Of a stretch of DNA of 64,000 bases, positions 1-7,056 are shown in pieces. Each line of letters starts with the position of its first letter. The stretch's first letter is position 1. A program made the position numbers and the translations under genes. The notes beneath the pieces were generated by a model that was not told the origin of the DNA, did no database searches, and saw nothing but the letters and a program-made list of their open reading frames with translations. Source of the DNA: CAZNKU01 sp964573775 (GTDB lineage: Bacteria; Bacillota; Clostridia; Monoglobales; Firm-18); contig CAZNKU010000003.1 in NCBI GenBank assembly GCA_964573775.1, forward strand, positions 22,918 through 86,917, read 5' to 3'.

Positions 1-447
1 ATGTTGTTTTAAAAGATGTTACAATTAAAAAGAAACACAAGGTGTTTCTACCATAATTATTCATTATTAACTATTTGCACTCATCCGTAGCGGGCACAGA
101 GGCACCTCCCCTACGATGTTGTTGGTAAAATTGTAGGGGAGGGTTTCCACACCCTCCCGAATGATAAATGTTGTTGGTAAAAACATAGGGAGGGTTTCCA
201 CACCCTCCCGATAATATGTGCCTTTTGCGGGCGGGTACAGAGACCCGCCCCTACGTTTGTGTTTTCACATTTATTCGTAGGGTACGATGCCTTCATCGTA
301 CCGCATACATATACCTTTTCGGGCTGATGTGGGCATCCGCCCCTACAATGTTGTTTTAAAAGATGTTACAATTAAAAAGAAACACAAGGTGTTTCTACCA
401 TAATTATTCATTATTCATTATTCATTATTCATTATTAACTATTTGCA
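1..447. repeat. Direct repeat pair flanking a REP array
   Basis: Positions 1-83 recur almost exactly at about 349-447. The shared core contains GTTTTAAAAGATGTTACAAT followed by AAGAAACACAAGGTGTTTC. In the second copy the 7-base unit CATTATT is tandemly expanded, with several more copies than in the first. The repeats flank an array of six short palindromes. No gene is visible in 1-597; the open frames here are chance frames across the repeats. Confidence 0.8.
86..347. repeat. Array of six REP-like GTAG palindromes
   Basis: Six short imperfect palindromes lie at about 86-116, 132-160, 183-211, 227-255, 276-303 and 317-347, in both orientations. Each has a GC-rich stem-loop with GTAG (or CTAC on the other strand) at its foot. 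Stem sequences differ between units (GGGAGGGT, GGGCGGGT, GGTACGATG) while the foot is kept. This is the layout of REP elements recognised by RAYT transposases, one of which is encoded at 2362-2853. Confidence 0.8.
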
Positions 448-545
448 GTCGGCTGTTTCCAATCAAACTTCGCCATCACTCGTTTTCCTGGACATCCTTT
501 GCATGGGATTCGTTCGCCAAATCACAGATTTGGACTCATCCGCAA
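448..545. repeat. Dispersed repeat, inverse copy at about 31.2 kb
   Basis: The segment reading GCTGTTTCCAATCAAACTTC, then a lone GTTTTC and GGACATCCTTTG, then ATTTGGACTCATCCGCA is repeated in reverse orientation at about 31151-31254 with scattered mismatches. It has no coding signal. It may be a fragment of a larger mobile or dispersed element. Confidence 0.75.
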
Positions 546-571
546 AAAAAAGACGGGTATAAAACCCGTCC
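543..571 (-). terminator. Intrinsic terminator of the small peptide gene
   Basis: On the minus strand the stem GACGGG / CCCGTC with a short AT loop is followed by a run of eight T. It lies 27 bases past the stop of the small peptide gene and would end its transcript. Confidence 0.85.
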
Positions 572-597
572 TTTAAAATTTAACATTTCAATTTGGT

Positions 598-801
598 TTA
601 GCCTTCTACTGATGCAGGAAGTTCTTCTCCATTACCGTTACTTACTGTATTTGAGTAAATAGAAACTGCATAATCAGTACTTGCTGTTCCATTCAAATAA
701 GATTTAATCATCTGTTTTCTTAGGTTAGTAAATGAGGCTGCAATATCATTTGAAGATTTTAGATTTACAACCTTTACTGATGGTTTTGTATACTTTTTCA
801 T
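598..801 (-). CDS. Small KKYxKP-type peptide, candidate RiPP precursor
   Basis: A 67-residue peptide beginning MKKYTKPSVKVVNLKSSNDI. A good AGGGAGG lies 11 bases upstream of the ATG at 801; the in-frame GTG at 813 would overlap this site and is rejected. The leader-like start (KKYxKPxxxVV followed by a DIAAS break) resembles small clostridial peptides encoded beside PqqD-like and peptidase genes. The rest is Ser/Asn/Thr-rich with no Cys and no membrane segment. It follows the 451-residue secreted protein by 17 bases and ends in a clear terminator. A precursor role is inferred from context; a modifying enzyme is not adjacent. Without that context it would be only a hypothetical protein. Confidence 0.6.
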   Translation of the reverse strand: MKKYTKPSVKVVNLKSSNDIAASFTNLRKQMIKSYLNGTASTDYAVSIYSNTVSNGNGEELPASVEG

Positions 802-818
802 ACTATATTGCACCTCCC

Positions 819-2174
819 TTATTCTGTGTACTGTACTAAACGTTCTACTGTGTAGTACTTACCTGGTAAGTCAGTACCGTCACCAAGAACTGTAAGCTCT
901 TTCCAAACCGGAGCATCTGTTGTACCTTCGTTGATTACAGGTGTAGCTTCGATATCCCACTGTGTAGGATCAAGAGCACCTGTGTCAGCACCGTCAAACA
1001 ACTGGATAGCGAAGTTAGTCTGACCTGTGTAAGCGTTAGCGCAGATACCAAGTTCTACAGCTTGATTTTTTGCATCCTTAGTAGTAACTTTTGTAGCATC
1101 CATAGAAACTGTACCCTTAGGATATGCAGTAATCTTAAGACCTGCTTTATCAGCGATATCTACGGTTGGAGCTGTTACAAGGAATGTAACTGAATCATAC
1201 TCAGCACTACCATATTTACCATAGATAGGCTTAGAATCAATTGACATATACTGTTCCAAATCATTCTCTCCCGATGATTCCATTTTTCTATAAAGAGAAA
1301 TAATTGCACCAGGTTCAAGAGTAATATTACCGAACATACCGTCTGTAATGTCGTCCTTATAGAAACCATTAACCATCAAGTTAGTTGAATTATTATCTAA
1401 AGTATTATAAATTGTGAATGTAGTACTATCATCGTTAAGTTCACCTGTTACAGAACCTGTTCTTTTTGTATATCTAATACGAACGCTATCATAGTTGTTG
1501 TCTGTTTCATAGGCAGCCGCATTAACTACGAATGCTACAACATCATCAAGAGGAGCAAACGTCATACGGTTACTTGACATGTCGCCGTCATACCAGTTAG
1601 GATCAAATCTACTAGCATTCATATTACCTGTTGGGGAAGCAGGAACAACCGTACCGTCAGTTTTAACATAGTACAAATCTGTTTTATTACCATTGTCGCC
1701 TTCGTTCATAAATGTGATACCTGTCAATACATCTGTGAACTTTTCAACGGACTGTATGTAGTCGTAAGGTGCTGTACCGCTTGTTGCACGAGAAAGTGTA
1801 TCAACTGTAGATGTGAATTTAACCTTACCGCCTTTAAGGTCTGCATAAGCAGCAGTAAAAGTATCCATTGTAGCAACGCCATCCGCACCAACTGTAGCCT
1901 GGTCGATGTGAAGAATGTTTGAACCGTCTTCCAAAACATCGTAAGATGTTGTAGCTTCTTCACCTTCACCTGTTGTAACAGGAGCAACGATAAGGTAAGA
2001 AACCATTGAATCTGCAGTACCGCCTGCGATTGCAGCGTTAACTGTAATGTTCTTTGTAGAAACATCATAAGTTGTTGTTACATTGTATGTACCGTCAGCA
2101 CTAACGGAACATACTGCGCATGTCATCACCAAAGTGAAGACAACCAAAGCTGAAATAATTCTTTTTAGCTTCAT
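819..2174 (-). CDS. Secreted protein of unknown function, 451 aa
   Basis: The protein starts with a classical signal peptide (KLKR, a hydrophobic stretch to about residue 22, cleavage near VSA-DG). The mature part is acidic and rich in Thr, Asp, Gly and Asn, with no Cys beyond the signal region except one near the C-terminus, as expected of an extracellular beta-rich protein. No domain is recognised. A strong AGGAGGT precedes the ATG. No sortase motif or transmembrane anchor is visible at the C-terminus, so it is probably released or held non-covalently. It is co-directional with and probably co-transcribed with the small peptide gene downstream. Confidence 0.75.
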   Translation of the reverse strand: MKLKRIISALVVFTLVMTCAVCSVSADGTYNVTTTYDVSTKNITVNAAIAGGTADSMVSYLIVAPVTTGEGEEATTSYDVLEDGSNILHIDQATVGADGVATMDTFTAAYADLKGGKVKFTSTVDTLSRATSGTAPYDYIQSVEKFTDVLTGITFMNEGDNGNKTDLYYVKTDGTVVPASPTGNMNASRFDPNWYDGDMSSNRMTFAPLDDVVAFVVNAAAYETDNNYDSVRIRYTKRTGSVTGELNDDSTTFTIYNTLDNNSTNLMVNGFYKDDITDGMFGNITLEPGAIISLYRKMESSGENDLEQYMSIDSKPIYGKYGSAEYDSVTFLVTAPTVDIADKAGLKITAYPKGTVSMDATKVTTKDAKNQAVELGICANAYTGQTNFAIQLFDGADTGALDPTQWDIEATPVINEGTTDAPVWKELTVLGDGTDLPGKYYTVERLVQYTE

Positions 2175-2325
2175 TTTTAAACCTCCTTGAGTGTTAAAAA
2201 ATTATAAAAATAATATTAATCATATTTTACAACTTTTTTACAGAAATGTCAATATGTTTTTTAACTTTTTTTTAAAAAATATTTTTTAAGGGATAATTGT
2301 GGCAGAAACGCCTTGCGTTTCTTTT

Positions 2326-2357
2326 GCGGTACGATGTGGGCATCGTACCCTACGATT
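2326..2357. repeat. REP-like palindrome downstream of the RAYT gene
   Basis: The stem GGTACGATG / CATCGTACC is followed by CTACGATTAT, so the GTAG foot is on the minus strand. It sits immediately after the stop of the RAYT gene. The rest of 2175-2361 is AT-rich leader of the secreted protein gene with no other feature. Confidence 0.8.
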
Positions 2358-2361
2358 ATGT

Positions 2362-2853
2362 TTACATGTTGTTATAAAAACAATCCTGCTCCCATTTTAA
2401 AACATTGGTATCTATGTATTTCCAAATTTTACGGTAATCTTCATCACCGCGTATTATGTGGTCGTGATAGGAACGTTGCCAAATAGATACACCAATTGTT
2501 TTTGTAACCATTATTTTAAATGAACGCACAATGTTTTCAATATTTACTGTAGGGGACGATGCCCTCATCGTCCCGTTAAGGACAATAATCAAATGTATGT
2601 GATTTGGCATAATCACATATTTATCAACCGTCACATTGTTGTATTTAATATTTATATTCTCAATGTACTTTTTGCATATCAATCCACATTCAGATAAATT
2701 ATTTTTCGGGACGATGTAGGCATCGTCCCCTACGATTATATTTGACAATAATTGTTTTCTGTCCTTTGTACATATTGTAATAAAATATGCACCAGGTGTG
2801 GAATAATCAAAATTCCTTAATCTTGTTGGTTTTCTTTTTGGCAATTTTTCCAT
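2362..2853 (-). CDS. REP-associated tyrosine transposase (RAYT, Y1_Tnp family)
   Basis: A 163-residue IS200-like HUH nuclease. The metal-binding HUH motif is MPNHIHLI (His85, His87) and the probable catalytic Tyr129 lies in IWQRSYHDHIIR, the RAYT signature. The N-terminal beta strand YFITICTKDR is typical. RAYTs cut single-stranded REP hairpins beside a GTAG foot, and REP-like units surround this gene. Two units also lie inside the gene in frame: one (2705-2738) encodes about residues 38-50 (VGDDAYIVPK), the other (2548-2575) about residues 93-102. The frame is intact, so the protein is probably functional. A second, broken copy of its 5' end lies at 4609-4727. Confidence 0.9.
   Translation of the reverse strand: MEKLPKRKPTRLRNFDYSTPGAYFITICTKDRKQLLSNIIVGDDAYIVPKNNLSECGLICKKYIENINIKYNNVTVDKYVIMPNHIHLIIVLNGTMRASSPTVNIENIVRSFKIMVTKTIGVSIWQRSYHDHIIRGDEDYRKIWKYIDTNVLKWEQDCFYNNM
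2548..2575 (+). repeat. REP-like palindrome inside the RAYT gene (first)
   Basis: TGTAGGGGACGATG then CATCGTCCC forms a hairpin with a GTAG foot on the plus strand. It is read in frame as part of RAYT residues 93-102. Confidence 0.85.
2705..2738 (-). repeat. REP-like palindrome inside the RAYT gene (second)
   Basis: CGGGACGATG / CATCGTCCCCTACG gives a hairpin with GTAG on the minus strand. It encodes RAYT residues about 38-50. Confidence 0.85.
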
Positions 2854-2867
2854 AATATCATCAATTA

Positions 2868-4550
2868 TTATATTTTAGATTTCGGGACGATGTGAGCATC
2901 GTCACATACGGTTATTATTTTTCCTTCATTTACAAAAATTTTCTTATCCATATACTCTTCCGCCGCATTTTTATGGGAAATAAGTATGCAGGTTTTATCT
3001 TTAAGATTTTTTATGTTGCCAAGCATTTTTGCCTCTGTGGCAGAATCCAGTGCCGATGTAGCCTCGTCCAGAAGCAGGACAGAAGCATTACGATACAAAG
3101 CCCTTGCAACTGCAAGGCGTTGCACCTGACCTTCGGAAATGCCGACACCGTTTTCACCAATTACGGTGTTAATGCCATCCGTCATTTCGGAAATATCGTC
3201 CCAAAGGCAAGCAATTTTAAGACATTCTTCTATTTTTTTGCTATCGGCATTTTCACCAAAAAAAACCACATTTTCCGCAACGGTACCTGAAAGCACCATA
3301 TTACCCTGTGGTACGTAGGAAAACAGATTTCTATAATCTGCACCGAGCATATGCTCGTTACCCTGTGTATCGGTAAGTATTATTTCACCGCTATCGGGGC
3401 TGTACATAGCAAGCAGTAATTTTAAAAGTGTGCTTTTACCTATGCCTGATACTCCCGATATAAGTACAAAGTCGCCTTTATTAATTTTAAGGTCTGTATT
3501 TTTAAGCACTGTTTCATCCTTATTATAAGAAAAGGAAACTTTTTTAAATTCTATGCTTTCAAAGTCTGTAATATCAACTGTATTTTTATCTTCGGCATAT
3601 TGCACAATGTCCATTAGTCTTTCTGCAGATGCTATCATCTGATAATACTGTGGTATTACGGAAGCGATACCTTTAAAGGGTGACTGCACCTTACCTACAA
3701 GCTGTACCATAGCCATAAGGTTGCCGTAGCTTAGTGTGCCGAAGGCTATGCCGAAAGCACCCCAGCCAAGTGCCAGAAAGTAACCGAAGGTAAATGCAAA
3801 TTCTGCCGCAAGGCTTGCCATAATATTATTGTTATTACGTTTTTTTAGTGCCTTATAGTTATTATTCTGTATGCCCTCTGCATGCTTTACAACTCTATGT
3901 TCATTTGCAAAGGATTTTATAACCAACAGGTTTTGTATACATTCCAGCATAAAGGAATTGCTTTTATCACTCCATTTGCGGCATATAAGGGTATACTTTT
4001 TAAGACGTTTGCCCCAAAGCATTGCACCTACACCGACAACTATACCAACAGCCGCACATACAAGTGCAAAAACAGGCTGTATAACAAGCAGTGCACCAAA
4101 GGCGGAAACAACGCCTGTTACAAATGCAAGTATCTGCGGAATTATGCCGATTATTGCACACATTACCACATCGGAATCTACGGTGATGCGATTTAAAATT
4201 TCACCGCTGTGCATAGAAGTTGCGTGGGCATACTGCATATTTATTGCATTGGAAAATATCTGTCTTTGCAGTTTTAATGTATGCTTTGCAACAATATCTG
4301 CACTTATTTTCATATAAGAAAAGCTTAGCAAAAATTGCAGAATAATCAAAACGCCAAGTAATGTTGCGGATTTTATAAGTCCATCTTTGTTTTGTGCCAC
4401 CGCAAAGTCTATTACACTTTTGGACTGCAGTGCAAGCACTACTCCACAAAATGAATTAAGTATTCCTACAATACTTATTACGCAAATTCCAGGTATAGCG
4501 GGCTTTCCTATGCTTTTTATCCATTGGAGGACAGGATTTTTATTTTTCAA
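2868..4550 (-). CDS. ABC exporter, fused membrane and ATPase domains
   Basis: A 560-residue half-transporter: an exporter membrane domain (about residues 10-310, with helices such as IPGICVISIVGILNSFCGVV) and an ATPase (Walker A GVSGIGKST, signature ISEGQVQRLAVARAL, Walker B VLLLDEATSALD, switch His in ILISHK). No C39 peptidase domain is present, so any substrate must be cleaved elsewhere; the S26 and S41 proteases upstream are candidates. The start is a TTG with GGGGAG about 8 bases upstream. The last dozen or so residues (ITVCDDAHIVPK) are encoded by a REP palindrome (2881-2914), so the C-terminus has been rewritten by the repeat. Family assignment is secure; the peptide substrate is inferred. 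Confidence 0.85.
   Translation of the reverse strand: MKNKNPVLQWIKSIGKPAIPGICVISIVGILNSFCGVVLALQSKSVIDFAVAQNKDGLIKSATLLGVLIILQFLLSFSYMKISADIVAKHTLKLQRQIFSNAINMQYAHATSMHSGEILNRITVDSDVVMCAIIGIIPQILAFVTGVVSAFGALLVIQPVFALVCAAVGIVVGVGAMLWGKRLKKYTLICRKWSDKSNSFMLECIQNLLVIKSFANEHRVVKHAEGIQNNNYKALKKRNNNNIMASLAAEFAFTFGYFLALGWGAFGIAFGTLSYGNLMAMVQLVGKVQSPFKGIASVIPQYYQMIASAERLMDIVQYAEDKNTVDITDFESIEFKKVSFSYNKDETVLKNTDLKINKGDFVLISGVSGIGKSTLLKLLLAMYSPDSGEIILTDTQGNEHMLGADYRNLFSYVPQGNMVLSGTVAENVVFFGENADSKKIEECLKIACLWDDISEMTDGINTVIGENGVGISEGQVQRLAVARALYRNASVLLLDEATSALDSATEAKMLGNIKNLKDKTCILISHKNAAEEYMDKKIFVNEGKIITVCDDAHIVPKSKI
2881..2914 (-). repeat. REP-like palindrome forming the ABC exporter C-terminus
   Basis: CGGGACGATG then CATCGTCACATACGG, a slightly decayed unit. 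Its reading gives CDDAHIVPK, matching the GDDAYIVPK read from the unit inside RAYT. Confidence 0.8.
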
Positions 4551-4580
4551 AATCTTTTCTCCCCTTTGTATAGTTATAAT

Positions 4581-4614
4581 ACGGGAGGGTGCAGAGACCC
4601 TCCCCTACGATTAT
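4581..4614 (-). repeat. REP-like palindrome
   Basis: CGGGAGGGT / ACCCTCCCCTACGATT hairpin, adjoining the RAYT remnant, in the leader of the ABC exporter gene. Confidence 0.8.
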
Positions 4615-4727
4615 ATTTGACAGCAATTGTTTTCTGTCCTTTGTACATATTGTAACAAAATATGCACCCGGTTTGGAATAATCAAATTTTTTTAATCTTG
4701 TGGCTTTCTTTTTGGCAATTTTTCCAT
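4609..4727 (-). pseudogene. RAYT 5' remnant, frameshifted and truncated
   Basis: This segment matches the first ~40 codons of the intact RAYT gene (2741-2853) with only a few mismatches, including the start ATG and the flank beyond it, and ends at a REP unit just as the homologous stretch does. A one-base deletion after codon 8 (CCAACA in the intact gene, CCACA here) breaks the frame and gives an early stop. The remaining three quarters of the gene are absent. It lies in the 292-base gap between the S26 peptidase and the ABC exporter. Confidence 0.85.
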
Positions 4728-4753
4728 TATATCACCAATTTTTATATTTTGGA

Positions 4754-4846
4754 TTTCGGCAGGAGTACCCACAGGGCACAGGCAACCCTGTCCTACGATT
4801 GTGTTTTATCTTGCGGTACGTCGAAGTCGCCGTACCCTACGATTAT
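4754..4846 (-). repeat. Two REP-like palindromes
   Basis: Units at about 4754-4800 (bulged, CAGGG / CCCTG, ending TCCTACGATT) and 4811-4846 (GCGGTACG / CGTACCCTACGATT). The second overlaps the stop codon of the S26 peptidase gene. Confidence 0.75.
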
Positions 4847-5316
4847 TTAGATTTATCTTTGCGTCTGAACTTCATTGCAAATTTAAATACAGACGGTCTT
4901 ACAGGCAACACAAGGCACCACAAAAAGCTGTATATTCTGTACCAAAGACATTTAGTGCTATATTCCTTGCCCTTACGTTCAAAGGAAGTCATTACTGCCA
5001 ATATATCTTCTTGCTTAACAGGATATTCTATGGCAACCTGGTCATCGCCGCAAAGCTTAAAACCAAGCTTGCCTTTGCCCACCACACGGTGCAAAACGTA
5101 ACTTCCGTCTGCACGGCGATACAAAATTATATCACGCTTTTTAATTTTTTCTGCCCCTGCAACAGTAACCTTATCTCTGTTATTTATAAACAGGGGATAC
5201 ATACTGTTGCCAACTACCGTAAACTTTATTTCCCTGCCCATTTCTAAAAACGGCAAGGATATATTTACAATATCCTCCATAGAGGTCAGTGAAAATCTAC
5301 CAATTAAATCAGACAT
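4843..5316 (-). CDS. S26-family signal-peptidase-like protease
   Basis: 157 residues. GNSMYPLF carries the nucleophile Ser38 of S26 peptidases, and VLHRVVGKG supplies His76 at the place where ER/SipW-type enzymes use a Ser-His dyad; the Lys of bacterial LepB is not evident (DIILYR). One hydrophobic segment lies near residues 124-145, towards the C-terminus rather than the usual N-terminal anchor. The start overlaps the PqqD-like gene by 8 bases, indicating translational coupling. Such small S24/S26 peptidases often sit beside PqqD-like proteins and ABC exporters and are thought to trim exported peptides; that role here is inferred. Confidence 0.8.
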   Translation of the reverse strand: MSDLIGRFSLTSMEDIVNISLPFLEMGREIKFTVVGNSMYPLFINNRDKVTVAGAEKIKKRDIILYRRADGSYVLHRVVGKGKLGFKLCGDDQVAIEYPVKQEDILAVMTSFERKGKEYSTKCLWYRIYSFLWCLVLPVRPSVFKFAMKFRRKDKSK

Positions 5317-5584
5317 CTATTACTCCTGCTGCCGCAAGCTCTTTTATAAATATTTTAATATCTCCTGCTGCAGTTTCTTTATCCACATCATATTCTTTTA
5401 AAACAGCTTTAAGTAAATCGCCTTCTGTTTTATCCTCTAAAAGCTGTAACCACAAAAATGCACTTACATCGTTAAGCATTATCATAGAGCTGAAATCCAG
5501 AACATTGCTTTCGGTAGGTATTACAACGTAGTTGTCGGCAATTTCTCTTAGTTCAAAGCCAGGTTTGATTTTCAATACATTCAC
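5309..5584 (-). CDS. PqqD-like peptide-binding protein
   Basis: 91 residues with a PqqD/RRE-type winged-helix pattern: an N-terminal beta region (LREIADNYVVIP), a central segment DVSAFLWLQLLEDKTEGDLL and a C-terminal helix ending IKELAAAGVIDV. PqqD-family domains bind the leader of a ribosomal peptide and present it to processing enzymes. The start is a GTG placed 6 bases after the S41 protease stop, with GGGG as a weak binding site, so translation is probably coupled. Its place between two proteases and upstream of an exporter suggests a peptide-maturation role. No radical SAM partner lies next to it. Confidence 0.8.
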   Translation of the reverse strand: MNVLKIKPGFELREIADNYVVIPTESNVLDFSSMIMLNDVSAFLWLQLLEDKTEGDLLKAVLKEYDVDKETAAGDIKIFIKELAAAGVIDV

Positions 5585-5589
5585 CCCAA

Positions 5590-7041
5590 TTATTTAATAT
5601 TTTTTGCAAGACTCAAAGCTCTTTCATACTGTTTATCTACCAAAACCTTTGAAATCTTTAGTTCGTCATTTAATCTTATCTGAGTTGTTATATCCGCAAC
5701 GCCGTATGGAAAAAGTCCTGTGTTAGCCTGAAAGTTTTTAACAGCATTTGCGGTAAGTTCGTCATATACGTCGTTTACCTCAAGTCTGTAACCCAAAGCA
5801 TTGAGTCTTTCTTTTACAGCGTATACATCTTCACCTGTATCACCGATATTGAGTGTTCTTGTAACCGAATAAGATGTTACTGTGCTCATATCAAAATCAG
5901 CATATTTGTTTGAAACTGCATAATCGGGCTCTATCCCTACTTTATGTATATTATTATGGCTTGGTGTATAATATTCCGCTACAGTGTACCACATATAATG
6001 ATTACTTCTAAGGGGAACAGTTGTCTGCACAGTACCCTTACCGTAGGAGGTTTCACCGACTATTATACCTGTGCCGTAGTCCTTTATTGCACCCGATACA
6101 AGCTCTGATGCAGATGCACTGTATTCATTTATAAGTATAACACCGTTAAACTTATACTTTGTTTCATCAGCATAATGCTTTTTGTTGTTCTTTTCATTTT
6201 TATATTCCTCTGTTGCAATAAGCTTGCCGTCGGGTATAAAGTAGCTTGCAACCGATATTGCCGCATTCATATAACCGCCAAGGTTATTTCTAAGGTCAAG
6301 AATAACTGTCTTTACATTTTTTTCACCAAAATAATCCATTGCCTGTGCAACAGACTCTTCAGTGTTGGCATTGAAAGAAGATATTTTAAGATAACCCACA
6401 TTACCGTCTTCTATTATTTCATATGTAACAGGATTAATCTTTATAGTAGCTCTTTTTAATGTATATGTATAATTAACACGGTTTCTTGAAACAGTAATGC
6501 TTACTTCTGTTCCCTCTTCACCCTTAATAAGTGAGGTAACCTTATCAAGACCAAAACCTTCAACACTTTCGCCGTCAACCGCTACTACAATATCACCAAC
6601 CTGAAGCCCTGAATTTTCAGCAGGTGAATTTGGAAGTGCTTCACCAAGAATAACATATTCTTCATCAAAGTATACGTTTATACCTATTCCCACATAAACA
6701 CCGGAAACATCCTCAAAGCGGGCTTCAAATTCCTCGGCACCGTAAAACATTGAGTTTTCGTCAAGTGCCTCAAATGCACCCTTACCGAAATCCTCCAAAA
6801 GCTCGGGATGGTCTGTTAAAATCTTGGTAACAGCCGCTTCCATAAGCTCTTCTCTTGTAATATCATATCTGTAATATTTAACAATGTAGTCCAAAAGGTT
6901 GCTGTAAAATTCCGATACAACCTCACCGTTTGTTGTGTCAATTCCGTTAAGTATATGTACTCCTTCCGCATTTACGCTTACACAGGAAAGCAACATAACA
7001 ATACAAAGTATTGTTGCAAATATTTTTTTAACATTTAACAT
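5590..7041 (-). CDS. S41 C-terminal processing protease with PDZ and PG-binding domain
   Basis: 483 residues: a signal peptide (cleavage near VNA-EG), a PDZ domain (about 115-200, GVYVGIGINVYF and SGLQVGDIVVAVDG), an S41 catalytic domain with Ser in EYSASASELV and Lys in GETSYGKGTVQ, and a C-terminal PG_binding_1 domain (about 400-460, LNIGDTGEDVYAVKERLNAL). This is the CtpA/CtpB architecture. It acts outside the membrane on protein C-termini and is tethered to the wall by the last domain. It follows a secreted unknown by 15 bases and precedes the PqqD-like gene. Confidence 0.92.
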   Translation of the reverse strand: MLNVKKIFATILCIVMLLSCVSVNAEGVHILNGIDTTNGEVVSEFYSNLLDYIVKYYRYDITREELMEAAVTKILTDHPELLEDFGKGAFEALDENSMFYGAEEFEARFEDVSGVYVGIGINVYFDEEYVILGEALPNSPAENSGLQVGDIVVAVDGESVEGFGLDKVTSLIKGEEGTEVSITVSRNRVNYTYTLKRATIKINPVTYEIIEDGNVGYLKISSFNANTEESVAQAMDYFGEKNVKTVILDLRNNLGGYMNAAISVASYFIPDGKLIATEEYKNEKNNKKHYADETKYKFNGVILINEYSASASELVSGAIKDYGTGIIVGETSYGKGTVQTTVPLRSNHYMWYTVAEYYTPSHNNIHKVGIEPDYAVSNKYADFDMSTVTSYSVTRTLNIGDTGEDVYAVKERLNALGYRLEVNDVYDELTANAVKNFQANTGLFPYGVADITTQIRLNDELKISKVLVDKQYERALSLAKNIK

Positions 7042-7056
7042 ATAAACACCTCCGTA

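Noticed and set aside
86..347. CRISPR-like array
   Set aside because: Units are palindromic, differ in stem sequence and orientation, lack constant spacers and have no cas genes; they fit REP elements.
363..662. 99-codon plus-strand frame near the left end
   Set aside because: It runs through the direct repeat, the dispersed repeat and antisense into the small peptide gene; no ribosome binding site.
3871..4317. 148-codon plus-strand frame inside the ABC exporter
   Set aside because: Antisense shadow of a clear ABC exporter gene; composition reflects the complementary strand.
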